A stretch of 64,000 nucleotides of DNA from Pseudodesulfovibrio sp. 5S69 (GTDB lineage Bacteria > Desulfobacterota > Desulfovibrionia > Desulfovibrionales > Desulfovibrionaceae). Below the pieces are notes generated by a model, which was not told where the DNA came from, searched no databases, and saw only the letters and a list, made by a program, of their open reading frames with translations. The position numbers were made by a program, and so were the translations under genes. The stretch lies in the NCBI RefSeq assembly GCF_037094465.1, contig NZ_CP146609.1, positions 62,001 to 126,000 of the forward strand, given 5' to 3'. Of the stretch, positions 36,042 to 45,040 are shown piece after piece; the first letter of the stretch is position 1; each line of letters begins with the position of its first letter.

Positions 36042-36121
36042 CTGTGCATTTTTCGAGGGTTCGCCTGACCGCAGCGTACCCCTGTACGTGAGGATCAGGC
36101 GGACCCTCGAAAAATGTGCAG
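36042..36121. repeat. Long inverted repeat (28-nt arms) at the cobB 3' end
   Basis: The left arm 36042-36069 and right arm 36094-36121 pair over 27 of 28 positions. The apex holds a second stem CGTAC/GTACG. Three pairs are G-T only when the plus strand is the RNA. It ends 30 nt before the cobB stop side. No T tract follows, so a simple terminator is unlikely. Confidence 0.85.
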
Positions 36122-36151
36122 ATGGCCCGCTATCGGAAACCGCCTATCGCG

Positions 36152-37531
36152 CTAGTTCTTCTGGCACACAGTAACGAAAGCCTTCGCTATATCCGGATTA
36201 GAACCAAAATGAAGGTGTACATACGACCCCAAGGTATTCCAGGTAACAAAACCCTCCGGCGTATCGAGAGGGCCCTTGCGTCCAGCCAGATCGTAAACCG
36301 GATGGAGATTTTCAGAGGGGGACTCCTGGATCGAGGAGTAGTGGAACTCGTGGCCGCGCGCGGTGGTCCCGGCCGGGCCGAGACTGGTGGCCTCGCGGAC
36401 CGTGACCTCGCGGTAGCCCAGGGCGCGGAACTTCTCGCCCATCTCGGCGCGCACCGGGTAGACCCCGGACATGGCGTAGCGGCCCCGGCCGGTGACGATG
36501 TCGTTCATGAGCAGCATGAACCCGCCGCACTCGGCGTAGACCGGCCGGCCGGACTCGCAGAACTCCTTGATCTCGCGGCGGATGCGGGTGTTCTGGCCGA
36601 GTTCGAAGGCATACAGCTCGGGGTAGCCGCCGCCGAGATACAGGCCGTCCAGGTGCTCGGGCAGGCGCGTGTCGCTCAAGGGGGAAAATTCGATGAGCCG
36701 CGCGCCCGCCTCGCGCAGGAGACGGAGGTTCTCCTCGTAGTAGAAGCAGAACGCGTTGTCCCTGGCCAGGCCGATGGTCACCTTGGGGAGCTGGGGCACA
36801 GGCTCGAACGGGGCCACGGCCTCCACCTCGGGCACGGAGGCCAGGAGCGCGTCCGGGTCCAGCCCGGTCTCCACCCAGTCGGCCAGCCGCTGATAGCGGG
36901 ACAGGTCCGGGCCGTCCTGGTCCGGAGTAACCAGGCCGAGATGGCGCGAGGGGGTGCTGATGTCCTCGTCGCGGCCGAGGCAGCCGATGACCGGCACGTC
37001 GGGCACCAGGGTCATGGCCTCGCGCAGCAGTTCGGCGTGGCCCGGGCTGCCCACACGGTTGAAGATCACCCCGGCGATGGTCACCTCGGGGTCGAAGTCC
37101 GCGTACCCGGTGACCAATGCCGCGGCGGACCGGGCCATGGACCGGGCGTCCACCACAAGGATGACGGGCAGGCCGAGAATCTTGGCCATCTGGGCCGTGG
37201 ACCCGGCGTCGCCGGTGCCGGAGATGCCGTCGAACAGCCCCATGACCCCTTCGATCACGGCCACGTCGCTGTCCGCAGCATAGCGGTTGAAGATGTCCAG
37301 ATTGGCGGGCTCGTCGAGCATCCAGCCGTCGAGGTTGTGGCTGGGCACGGGATGCCCGTCGCGCGCGCAGGCCAGGGCGTGGTGGCCGGGGTCGATGAAG
37401 TCCGGGCCGCACTTGAAGGGCTGGACCCGGATCCCCCGGCGGGCCAGGGAGGCCATCAGGCCCAGCGAGATGGAGGTCTTGCCGCACCCGCTGTGCGTTC
37501 CGGCGATGACGAATGCCCTGACCGTGCCCAT
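36152..37531 (-). CDS. cobB: Cobyrinate a,c-diamide synthase
   Basis: CobB/CbiA amidates the a and c acetate side chains of cobyrinate with ATP and glutamine. The 459-residue protein has an N-terminal ATPase domain with Walker-A-like GTHSGCGKTSISLGLMA and FKCGPDFIDPGHH. The C-terminal class I amidotransferase domain has GLYLGGGYPELYA and the nucleophile cysteine in YAECGGFMLL. The order favours the anaerobic enzyme (CbiA), but the names are used interchangeably. It starts 13 nt after the TPR gene, so the two are co-transcribed. Confidence 0.95.
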   Translation of the reverse strand: MGTVRAFVIAGTHSGCGKTSISLGLMASLARRGIRVQPFKCGPDFIDPGHHALACARDGHPVPSHNLDGWMLDEPANLDIFNRYAADSDVAVIEGVMGLFDGISGTGDAGSTAQMAKILGLPVILVVDARSMARSAAALVTGYADFDPEVTIAGVIFNRVGSPGHAELLREAMTLVPDVPVIGCLGRDEDISTPSRHLGLVTPDQDGPDLSRYQRLADWVETGLDPDALLASVPEVEAVAPFEPVPQLPKVTIGLARDNAFCFYYEENLRLLREAGARLIEFSPLSDTRLPEHLDGLYLGGGYPELYAFELGQNTRIRREIKEFCESGRPVYAECGGFMLLMNDIVTGRGRYAMSGVYPVRAEMGEKFRALGYREVTVREATSLGPAGTTARGHEFHYSSIQESPSENLHPVYDLAGRKGPLDTPEGFVTWNTLGSYVHLHFGSNPDIAKAFVTVCQKN

Positions 37532-37544
37532 GCGCCCTCCCGGC

Positions 37545-38279
37545 CTAGACCAGGCCCTTCCTGGTCAGGTGTTCCATCATCTTGCGCCCTTCCTCGTGCA
37601 GCGGATCCAGGTCCAGGCACTTGGCCACGGCCTCGGCGCAGGCGGCCCAGTCCTGGCGCTCGTACTGGGCGCGGGCCAGGTTGTACCACAGGTTCTCGTC
37701 GTCGTTCGACAGTTCCAGGGCGCGGCGGTAGTAGTCCACGGCCTGGCCGAAGAGCTTCTTCTTGCGCAGGGCGATGCCGTACTCGTTGAACAGGTGCTTG
37801 TGGTCGTCGGAAAAAGCGGTGTCCAGACCGAGGATGCGGTCAAAGACCTTCCTGGCCTTGTCCTCCTCGTCGCGGGCCAGGAGGCACAGGCCGATGCCGA
37901 AGTTGGCGCGCACGTTCTGCTCGTCCAGGTTCAGGGCGTTGGCGTACTCGTACTCGGCCGTGAAATTCTCGCCCCGCTTGCGGAACTTGTCCCCCCGAGC
38001 CACGGATTTCTGAACCATGCGCAGGTTGCCGACCACCTCCTTGAAGAGCTGGGGCATGGGCAGGTAATCGGCCAGCAACTCGTCCTTGGTGATCCTCTCC
38101 ACCGGCCCGAAGGGCACGTGCTTGTTGTTCAGCCCCTGGAGCTCTATGTTGTCGCCCTCCACTTCCCTGGCGTAGTACAGGGCCGTCTGCTTGACCCGAC
38201 GGGCCGTGGTGCCCGTGCCGATCTTGGCCATGCGTTCGATGGAAAAGACGCCCTCGATCAATCCTTGCTCGCTCATCAT
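37545..38279 (-). CDS. Tetratricopeptide-repeat protein
   Basis: The 244-residue protein has an N-terminal segment (GVFSIERMAKIGTGTTARRVKQTALYYA) of unknown type and three to four TPR units from about 115: ENFTAEYEYANALNLDEQN, KARKVFDRILGLDTA, QAVDYYRRALELSNDDENLW and ACAEAVAKCLDLDPLHEEG. TPRs mediate protein contacts. The role is unknown. Two consecutive ATG codons (38279 and 38276) are possible starts. It precedes cobB by 13 nt. Confidence 0.85.
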   Translation of the reverse strand: MMSEQGLIEGVFSIERMAKIGTGTTARRVKQTALYYAREVEGDNIELQGLNNKHVPFGPVERITKDELLADYLPMPQLFKEVVGNLRMVQKSVARGDKFRKRGENFTAEYEYANALNLDEQNVRANFGIGLCLLARDEEDKARKVFDRILGLDTAFSDDHKHLFNEYGIALRKKKLFGQAVDYYRRALELSNDDENLWYNLARAQYERQDWAACAEAVAKCLDLDPLHEEGRKMMEHLTRKGLV

Positions 38280-38388
38280 TGTCTCGCTGTGGTCCGCTCG
38301 TTTCGGTCCGATGCCTCGGAGGTTGCTGGAAAAGTCGACCGCATACTCCGGTTGACGATACACCGGATCGGGCCCGATAGGAAGCGTT

Positions 38389-39735
38389 CTAGCCTGTCGG
38401 CGGCTTTGCAGGCGGGGCCGAGCGCAGAACCAGGTAGCCCGCAACGCCCGCTATCAGGGACGCGCCGAGCACGGCGGTCTTGGCTCCGGCCAGCAGGCCC
38501 GGCGCGTGCCCGAAAGCCAGGGTGGCGATGAACAGGGACATGGTGAAACCGATGCCGCCGAGCAGCCCGGCCCCGACGAAATGCCGGAGCGTCACGCCGC
38601 GCGGGTAGCCTTCGGAGAAGCGGATGATGAACAGGACCATGAGCACGATGCCCACGGGCTTGCCAAGGACCAGTCCGAGGGCCGTGCCCAAGGCCGCCGG
38701 AGCCGCCTGGGCCGGGATGCCGCCGCTCAAGCTCACGCCCGCGTTGGCCAGGGCGAAGACCGGCATGACCACGAAGTCCACCAGGGGATGCAGGCCGTGT
38801 TCGAGGCGTTGCAGCGGGGTCTGGGCACGGGTGGTGATGTGCTGCATGGAGAGCAGGGCCGAGTGCATGTCCCGGTTGGTCAAAACCGACTCGTCCGGCC
38901 CGGCCGCCTTGCGATAGTCCTCAAGCAGGCGCCCCGCGTTGATCGAGTAGGCCGCGGCGTCGCACCGGGTGCGGGCCGGGATGGCGAAGGCCATGAGCAC
39001 GCCCGCCACCGTGGAGTGGACCCCGGACTTGAGCACGAAGAACCACAGCAGGCAGCCCGCCAGGGCATAGAAGACCGGGGTGCGCACGCCCATGCGGTTG
39101 GCCGCGAAGGCCAAGGCCAGGCAGACCGCGCCCAGGCCGAGCATGGCAAACGAGATGTCCGCGGTATAGAACAGGGCGATGACCAGGATGGAGCCGATGT
39201 CGTCGACGATGGCCACGGCGGTCAGGAATATCTTGATCTGGTAGGGTACCCGGTCGCCGAGCAGGGCCAGGATGCCCAGGGCGAAGGCGATGTCCGTGGC
39301 CATGGGGATGCCCCAGCCCGCGAGGGACGGCTCGCCCCGGTTGACCAGGGCGAAGAGGGTCGCGGGCACGACCATGCCGCCGATGGCCGCGGCGATGGGC
39401 AGCACGGCCTGGCTGCGCGAGGAGAGCTCTCCCACCAGGAATTCGCGCTTGATCTCCAGACCGACCACGAAGAAGAACAGGGCCATGAGCCCGTCGTTGA
39501 CCCACAGGATGACCGGCTTGGACAGGGCGGCCGCGCCGAAGCCCACAGTGAACTCGGTCCCCCACAGGGCGTCGTAGGAATCGGCCCACGGGGAGTTGGC
39601 CCAGGCGAGCGCGGCCAGGGCGCCGACGATGAGCAGGATGCCGCTGGTGGATTTGGATCGGAAGAACTCCTGGAACGGCATGAGCACCTGTTCGATGGGC
39701 TCCACCCCGCAGGCCATGAAATCGCGTATCGCCAT
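38389..39735 (-). CDS. nhaA: Na+/H+ antiporter NhaA
   Basis: NhaA exchanges sodium for protons in the inner membrane. The 448-residue protein has about 12 hydrophobic segments and the family motifs VGLEIKREFLVGELS, WGIPMATDIAFALGILALLG and AVAIVDDIGSILVIALFY with the ion-binding aspartate pair. The C-terminal segment FVGAGLLGGIGFTMSLFIATLAF is also typical. It stands between the GGDEF/EAL gene and the TPR gene on the same strand. Confidence 0.96.
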   Translation of the reverse strand: MAIRDFMACGVEPIEQVLMPFQEFFRSKSTSGILLIVGALAALAWANSPWADSYDALWGTEFTVGFGAAALSKPVILWVNDGLMALFFFVVGLEIKREFLVGELSSRSQAVLPIAAAIGGMVVPATLFALVNRGEPSLAGWGIPMATDIAFALGILALLGDRVPYQIKIFLTAVAIVDDIGSILVIALFYTADISFAMLGLGAVCLALAFAANRMGVRTPVFYALAGCLLWFFVLKSGVHSTVAGVLMAFAIPARTRCDAAAYSINAGRLLEDYRKAAGPDESVLTNRDMHSALLSMQHITTRAQTPLQRLEHGLHPLVDFVVMPVFALANAGVSLSGGIPAQAAPAALGTALGLVLGKPVGIVLMVLFIIRFSEGYPRGVTLRHFVGAGLLGGIGFTMSLFIATLAFGHAPGLLAGAKTAVLGASLIAGVAGYLVLRSAPPAKPPTG

Positions 39736-39763
39736 GGTGTAACTCCGTTTTTTCGTCCGCGCG

Positions 39764-42337
39764 TCAACCGCGCCGCTGTCCCTCCAGGAGGTGGTCCACC
39801 TCGGACACGGTCAGCGGCTTGTAGAAGAAATAGCCCTGCACGAAGCGGCACCCTTCCCGCTCCAGGAAGCCGAGCTGGCCCGAGGTCTCCACGCCCTCGG
39901 CCACGATCTTGAGCCCCATGGACTCGCCCAGGGAGAAGACCGTGCGCACGATGGCCTGGCTGTCCGGGTCCTCGTCCACGGCAATGATGAAGGAGCGGTC
40001 CACCTTGACCACGTCGATGGGGAACCGTTGCAGGTAGGACAGAGAGGAATAGCCCGTGCCGAAGTCGTCGATGCAGATGCGGATGCCGAGATCCTTGAGC
40101 TGCTGGAGGATCTCCTCGGCCACCGAGGGGTTGTCCATGAGCGCGGACTCGGTGATCTCGATGTTCAGGGAGTCGGCGGACAGCCCCGAATCCTCCAGGG
40201 CGCGGGAAATCTGCCCGGCCAGCATGGACTGGCCGAAGTGCTTGCCCGAAATGTTGATGTTCACGGTCAGCTCGCTGCCCTTGGTCACCCCGGCCAGGGT
40301 CTGCCAGCGCCGCACCTGGGCGCAGGCCTCCTCCAGGACGAGGTTGTCGATGGCGTAGATCAGGCCGGTGTCCTCGGCCAGGGAGATAAAGTCTCCGGGG
40401 CCGATGATGCCGTGCTCCGGGTGACGCCAGCGGACCAGGGCCTCGAACCCGCAGACCTGCCGGGTGTCCAACTGGACGATGGGCTGGTAGACCACCTCGA
40501 ACTCGCGCAGGTCCACGGCGCGCCGCAGGTCGGTCTCCAACTCCATGAGCTGGAGCGCCTGGTCGTGCATCTTGCGGTTGAAGACCTTGAAGCGCGACTT
40601 GCCGAGCTCCTTGGCCCGGTACATGGCCGTGTCCGCGTCGCGCAACAGGGCCTCGGGCCGGTCGTAGCCGTCGGTCTTGAGCACAATGCCCAGGGAAGCC
40701 GAGGTGAACACCTCGTTGCCGCCGATGGTGAACGGCTGGCGCACGCCCTCAAGGATGCGCCGGGCAATGGCGATGGCGTCCTTGGGCGCCGAAATCTCTT
40801 CCTGCAGGATGGCGAACTCGTCGCCGCCGAACCGGGCGATGGTGTCCACGGACCGGCCGCACTGCTCCAGCACGCGGGCCACCCCGCGCAGGAGCTCGTC
40901 CCCCGCGTCGTGGCCGAGCGAGTCGTTGACCACCTTGAAGCGGTCCAGGTCCATGTACAGGACCGCGAACATGTGCTTGCGCCGCCGGGAGCGCTCCATG
41001 GCCATGCGCAGGTGGTCCAGGAACAGGGCCCGGTTGGGCAGTCCGGTGAGCGGGTCGTGGAAGGCCTGGCGCTTGAGCTGGTCCTCGGCCTTCTTGCGCA
41101 TGGTGATGTCCTCGATGGACCCCTCGAAGCAAACGATGTTGCCGTTCTCGTCCACGATCTTACGCGCGTTCTCCGCGACCCAGATGATCCGGCCGTCGCG
41201 CTTGCGCATCTTGGACACGAAATTCTTGACCTCGTTGCGCTCCTCGATGAGGCGCAGGAACTCCTTGCGCCGGTCCGGGTCCACGTACATCTGGGTGCCG
41301 ATGTCGTAGACGGAGCTCATCAGGTCCTCGGGCGACTTGTAGCCGAGGATGCGCGCCAGCGCCGGGTTGGTGTCCTGAAACCGGCCCGAGTAGGAGGACT
41401 GGTAGATACCCTCCACCGCGTTTTCGAAGATGGTCCGGTACTTCTTCTCGGCCTTGCGCAGGGCGTCGCCGATGACCTTACGCTCGGCGATCTCGATCTT
41501 GAGCTGGGTGTTGGTGCGCATCAACTCGCTGGTGCGCTCCTCGACCTTCTGCTTGAGGGCGTCGCGGGCCTCCTGCAGCTCGCGGGTCTTCTTCCGGACC
41601 CGGTCCTCCAGGCTGCCGACCAGCTCGGAAATCTGGCCGGTCATGGCCTCCATGGCCTTGGCCAACTGGCCCACCTCGTCGGTGGAGTGGATCTCCGGCA
41701 CCTTGCCGAAGTCCTTGACCGCCACCCGGCCCGCGTACTCGGTCAACTGGCGGAGCGGCTGGGAGATGTTGACCACGAACAGGAAGACGAGCAGCAGGCT
41801 GACCCCGAACAGGATGAGCATGACCACCTGCTGTTCGAGCACGGCCTCGTGGATGTTCCGGTCGATGACCGCGTAGTCCATGCCGATGTGCACGTCCCCG
41901 GCCAGGCCGGACAGGATGGGGCTCGACACGTGCAGGTAGCGCTTACCGTCCAGGACCACGTCACGCAGGATGTGTTCCTCGCGGGTCTCCACCTTGGGGG
42001 TTTCGGCCACCAGGCGCATGATCCGGTCGGGGATGAACGGCACGAAGGTGTGGGCCAGGACGTTGCCGTTCTCGTCGGCCACGAGCACGTAGGAGACCGC
42101 GTTGATGCCCAGGTACTGGTCGATGCGGCCCTGGAGCGCACCCGCGTCCTGGCTCAGGATGGTGGAGATGTCGGACTCGGCCACGGACCGGGCCAGGGCC
42201 AGGGCCTTGGACTCGTATTCGCGGGTCATCTCGCGCCGGAGCTTGTTGGAGAAGGTCATTGAGGTGACCACCGCGATCATGCCGAAAATCACGACCATGA
42301 ACAGCAGCGGCTTGACGAACAGCTTGGGCGCTTTCAT
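39764..42337 (-). CDS. HAMP-PAS-GGDEF-EAL c-di-GMP signalling protein
   Basis: The 857-residue membrane protein has TM1 at about 7-27, a periplasmic sensor at 30-165, TM2 at 171-190, HAMP to about 240, a coiled coil, PAS at about 297-415, GGDEF at 425-590 and EAL at 605-850. The GGDEF motif (504-508) and I-site RSVD (495-498) are intact. The EAL catalytic set (E632 in FEALVRW, DDFGTGYSSL, K778 in VKVDRS, EGVET) is also intact, so both activities are possible. Its ATG overlaps the stop of the preceding binding-protein gene (ATGA). Confidence 0.95.
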   Translation of the reverse strand: MKAPKLFVKPLLFMVVIFGMIAVVTSMTFSNKLRREMTREYESKALALARSVAESDISTILSQDAGALQGRIDQYLGINAVSYVLVADENGNVLAHTFVPFIPDRIMRLVAETPKVETREEHILRDVVLDGKRYLHVSSPILSGLAGDVHIGMDYAVIDRNIHEAVLEQQVVMLILFGVSLLLVFLFVVNISQPLRQLTEYAGRVAVKDFGKVPEIHSTDEVGQLAKAMEAMTGQISELVGSLEDRVRKKTRELQEARDALKQKVEERTSELMRTNTQLKIEIAERKVIGDALRKAEKKYRTIFENAVEGIYQSSYSGRFQDTNPALARILGYKSPEDLMSSVYDIGTQMYVDPDRRKEFLRLIEERNEVKNFVSKMRKRDGRIIWVAENARKIVDENGNIVCFEGSIEDITMRKKAEDQLKRQAFHDPLTGLPNRALFLDHLRMAMERSRRRKHMFAVLYMDLDRFKVVNDSLGHDAGDELLRGVARVLEQCGRSVDTIARFGGDEFAILQEEISAPKDAIAIARRILEGVRQPFTIGGNEVFTSASLGIVLKTDGYDRPEALLRDADTAMYRAKELGKSRFKVFNRKMHDQALQLMELETDLRRAVDLREFEVVYQPIVQLDTRQVCGFEALVRWRHPEHGIIGPGDFISLAEDTGLIYAIDNLVLEEACAQVRRWQTLAGVTKGSELTVNINISGKHFGQSMLAGQISRALEDSGLSADSLNIEITESALMDNPSVAEEILQQLKDLGIRICIDDFGTGYSSLSYLQRFPIDVVKVDRSFIIAVDEDPDSQAIVRTVFSLGESMGLKIVAEGVETSGQLGFLEREGCRFVQGYFFYKPLTVSEVDHLLEGQRRG

Positions 42338-43578
42338 CGCCGCCACCTTTCCCAACTGTCGACGGGCCGGAACCGCCCGTCCCGCACGGTGGTCAGGTAG
42401 ACCGCGTCGAGCCCCTGGTGCCGGTTCGGACCGAAATGCGCGTCCACCCCGATGCCCAGGTCGAAGTCATGGATGGACTCCATGACCTCGGGGATGCGTT
42501 CTCTGGACGGGGCGTCGCCCATGCGCCGGACCATCTCGCCCAGGAGCATGCCGTTCAGGAACCCCTCGAAGCTGACGAAGCTGTAGCGGCGCGGGGAATA
42601 CTCCTCCCCGCCCGAGGGCATGATGCCCCCCTCGTAGTTGCCCATGATCTCGCGGTAGAGACGCACGCCGGGCAGTCCGGTCTCCTCGTAGCTCGGGACC
42701 ACCTGGGACTGGATCAGGTCGGTGGTGTAGTCCCGGCCCGTGCGCTCGCTCTCGGCCTTGAGCAGGTCGAGCATCTTGTCGCTGTCCGTGAAGGACAGCC
42801 CGGCGATGGGCAGGTCGCACCCGGCGTTGCGGGCGTCGCGGATGAAGGCCGCCTGGGAAGCGTAGGTCCCGACCACGATGATGACGTCCGCACCCGCGTC
42901 CATGAGGTGCCGGGCCTCGACGGAAAAGTCCTGCCCGAAGGAGGCTCCCCGGTGGTAGGCGGCCTCGGACACGATGTGCAGCCCGTGCACGGCCAGGGCG
43001 CGGCGCACGCCGTCCCAGCCGGTGCGCCCGTAGGCGTCGGACTGGTAGAAGACCCCGATGCGTCCGCGGCCCACGGCCAGCAGATGATCCACCAGGACCC
43101 TGGTCTCGTCGAAATAGGAAGCCCGCAGGTTGAAGACGTACTTGCCGAAGGGCTCGCCGCGCAGGGGCTGTGCCCCGGTGAAGGGGAAGAGCATGTAGAT
43201 GTGCCGGTCCGCGAATTTCTGGAGCAGGGGGAGGACGTGGGTGGCCGTGGGCGTGCCCACGTAGGCGGCCAGGGCGAAGACGTTGTCCCGGACGATGAAG
43301 TTGACCGTGTTCTGGAAGCTGGGACCGGGGTTGTACCCGTCGTTGGCCGGCTCGACCCGGATGGTCCAGCCGCCCTCTCCCACCCGCTCGTTGTAGTAGT
43401 CCAGGTAGGCCATGAGCCCGCGGTAATATTCGATGCCCAGTTCCCCGTTGGCGCCGGTGAAGGCGGCGGACATGCCGAAGACCAGCTCCCGCTCCCCCTG
43501 TGCCCTGGCCGGCGCCGGACCGAGCAACAGGGTAAAGAGCAGCGCGAGCAGCACGGCACCGGGCAATATTGTCCTCAT
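42334..43578 (-). CDS. Type 1 periplasmic binding protein (ABC Leu/Ile/Val-type family)
   Basis: The 414-residue protein has a signal peptide (AVLLALLFTLLLGPAPARA) and the Peripla_BP_6 fold: VFGMSAAFTGANGELGIEYYRGL, VRDNVFALAAYVGTPT, VDHLLAVGRGRIGVFYQSDAYG and ADVIIVVGTYASQAAFIRDAR. The ligand is unknown. No permease or ATPase is nearby. Its stop overlaps the start of the GGDEF/EAL gene, which suggests it feeds ligand information to that protein. An alternative GTG start lies at 43587. Confidence 0.88.
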   Translation of the reverse strand: MRTILPGAVLLALLFTLLLGPAPARAQGERELVFGMSAAFTGANGELGIEYYRGLMAYLDYYNERVGEGGWTIRVEPANDGYNPGPSFQNTVNFIVRDNVFALAAYVGTPTATHVLPLLQKFADRHIYMLFPFTGAQPLRGEPFGKYVFNLRASYFDETRVLVDHLLAVGRGRIGVFYQSDAYGRTGWDGVRRALAVHGLHIVSEAAYHRGASFGQDFSVEARHLMDAGADVIIVVGTYASQAAFIRDARNAGCDLPIAGLSFTDSDKMLDLLKAESERTGRDYTTDLIQSQVVPSYEETGLPGVRLYREIMGNYEGGIMPSGGEEYSPRRYSFVSFEGFLNGMLLGEMVRRMGDAPSRERIPEVMESIHDFDLGIGVDAHFGPNRHQGLDAVYLTTVRDGRFRPVDSWERWRR

Positions 43579-43700
43579 TTTATCCACGGTTGAGTCATGC
43601 CATCCCTGAAAAAAAAGTGCAACCGCCGGGCGGAGTTCTCCGGCTTGTGCACAATGGTCGCGGGGCGGGCTGGAAGCGGGGAAATCCGGGGGAGCCGCGC

Positions 43701-44180
43701 CTAGAACACGTCGACGAATTCACAGCGCAGCCCGCCCTGGCCGTCCACGTGGACCAGGGCCAGGGAACCGCTTTCGCCCAGGGAGCCGGGATTGACCAAC
43801 CGGACGCCGTCGACCACGGACCAATCGCGGGCATGGGTGTGGCCGTAGCAGACCAGGTCGTAGCCCGGTCCGAACGCCCGGGCCACCTGGACCGGCACCT
43901 GGGAGCGCGGCCCCCAGCCGTGGGTCACGCCCACGTTGAGCGGCCCGACCTGGGCGGTGAGCATGGGCTCCAGCCGCTCGGCCAGCTCCGGGTCCCAGTC
44001 GCAGTTGCCGCGCACGCAAAGGAAATTGTCGTGCCGCAGGAAATAGGCCCAGGCGGCCGCGGAGGTGATGTCTCCGCAGTGAATGAGCGCGTCGGACGGG
44101 CCGAGCCAGCGATCGTAGACGGCGTCGAGCCAGGAGGGCGGCGTACCCATATGGGTGTCCGAAATGACGGCGATCTGCAT
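43701..44180 (-). CDS. YfcE-type metallophosphoesterase
   Basis: The 159-residue protein carries the complete calcineurin-like metal site: SDTHMG (D-x-H), IHCGDIT, VRGNCDWD, VTHGWG and CYGHTHARDW, then NPGSLGESG. It is probably a phosphodiesterase of the YfcE/MJ0936 type with unknown natural substrate. It follows mlaA by 20 nt and is likely the last gene of the mla operon. Confidence 0.93.
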   Translation of the reverse strand: MQIAVISDTHMGTPPSWLDAVYDRWLGPSDALIHCGDITSAAAWAYFLRHDNFLCVRGNCDWDPELAERLEPMLTAQVGPLNVGVTHGWGPRSQVPVQVARAFGPGYDLVCYGHTHARDWSVVDGVRLVNPGSLGESGSLALVHVDGQGGLRCEFVDVF

Positions 44181-44200
44181 GGGGACGGAAAGGGGTGTGC

Positions 44201-45040
44201 CTATTCGGCGACCTTCTTGGCGCGGAAGCGGATGTAGGCGTCGCGGACCGCGGCGTACTTGTCCACCGCCCCGTCGGTCAGGGTCTCGTACTCGTTGCCT
44301 TCAAGCTGCAGGGAGAGCTCGTTCAGGTTCTTGTAGGCACGGATGCCCAGGAACTCAAGGAAGGTGAACCGGCCGTAGGTCAGTGGATCGCAGTAGGCGT
44401 CCGCCACCCAGCCCACGGTGCCCCGGATGGAGCTGGGGCCGATGAACGGCCAGACGAGATATATACCGGGGCCGAACCCGGCCTTGCCCAGGGTCTGGTC
44501 GAAACCGTCGGCCGTGGGCCGCTCGGGCTCCCAGTTCTTGGGCATGCCGCCGGTGACGTCGCCCAGGCCGAGCACGCCGAACGAGGTGTTGGCCACGAAC
44601 TTGGAGGTCTCCATGTAGGCGGCGTCCCACTTGCCGGTCAACAGGTCGTTGAGGAACCGGACCGGGAAGAGCAGGTTGGTGAAAAAGTTGGAAACCCAGG
44701 TGCGGGGCCGGGGCGGGACCACCCAGGCATACCCTCGGGCCATGGGCCGGAACACGCCCCGATAGAGGGAGTCGTTGATCTGGAACCAGAACCGGTTCCA
44801 GCCGGACAAGGGGTCGCTGACCAGGGGCTGGTCGCTGTACTGGGCGTCGAACTCGTCGAAGTCATCGGCGGCGGCGGGAGCGGTGGAGGGGACGGCGGCC
44901 GGCTCGCCGCCGAACTGGGCCACGCGGACCGGTTCGGCCGGGGCTTCGGCAGCGAAACAGACCCCCGACGCCCCCAGCAGGAGCGCGGCGGTCAGCACCA
45001 TGGTCAGCAGGCGAAAGCCCTCTTTTTCTCCGTTCATCAC
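44201..45040 (-). CDS. mlaA: MlaA (VacJ) family outer-membrane lipid-asymmetry protein
   Basis: MlaA removes mislocalised phospholipids from the outer leaflet of the outer membrane. The 279-residue protein has a signal peptide (LLTMVLTAALLLGASGVCFA) and the family core: DPLSGWNRFWFQINDSLYRGVFRPMARGY, FFTNLLFPVRFLNDLLTG and GFGPGIYLVWPFIGPSSIRGTVG. Unlike the E. coli lipoprotein there is no clean lipobox (SGVC lacks a small residue before Cys). Its ATG overlaps the mlaC stop by 4 nt. Confidence 0.93.
   Translation of the reverse strand: MMNGEKEGFRLLTMVLTAALLLGASGVCFAAEAPAEPVRVAQFGGEPAAVPSTAPAAADDFDEFDAQYSDQPLVSDPLSGWNRFWFQINDSLYRGVFRPMARGYAWVVPPRPRTWVSNFFTNLLFPVRFLNDLLTGKWDAAYMETSKFVANTSFGVLGLGDVTGGMPKNWEPERPTADGFDQTLGKAGFGPGIYLVWPFIGPSSIRGTVGWVADAYCDPLTYGRFTFLEFLGIRAYKNLNELSLQLEGNEYETLTDGAVDKYAAVRDAYIRFRAKKVAE

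Larger units (their letters stand above)
35685..36151. other. Gene-free gap between dinB and cobB, with repeat copy E and serial hairpins
   Basis: No coding frame with a credible start is seen here. Apart from repeat copy E, the stretch 35890-36025 contains four small hairpins in a row: CGGGTGC/GCACCCG; CGCCCCG/CGGGGCG; GTTGCGG/CCGCAAC; AAATCCG/CGGATTT. A long inverted repeat follows at 36042-36121. Both flanking genes are on the minus strand. Confidence 0.7.

Noticed and set aside
36116..36300. Plus-strand frame starting inside the cruciform and running through the cobB 3' end
   Set aside because: No Shine-Dalgarno, and the reading frame is the antisense of cobB with low-complexity continuation.
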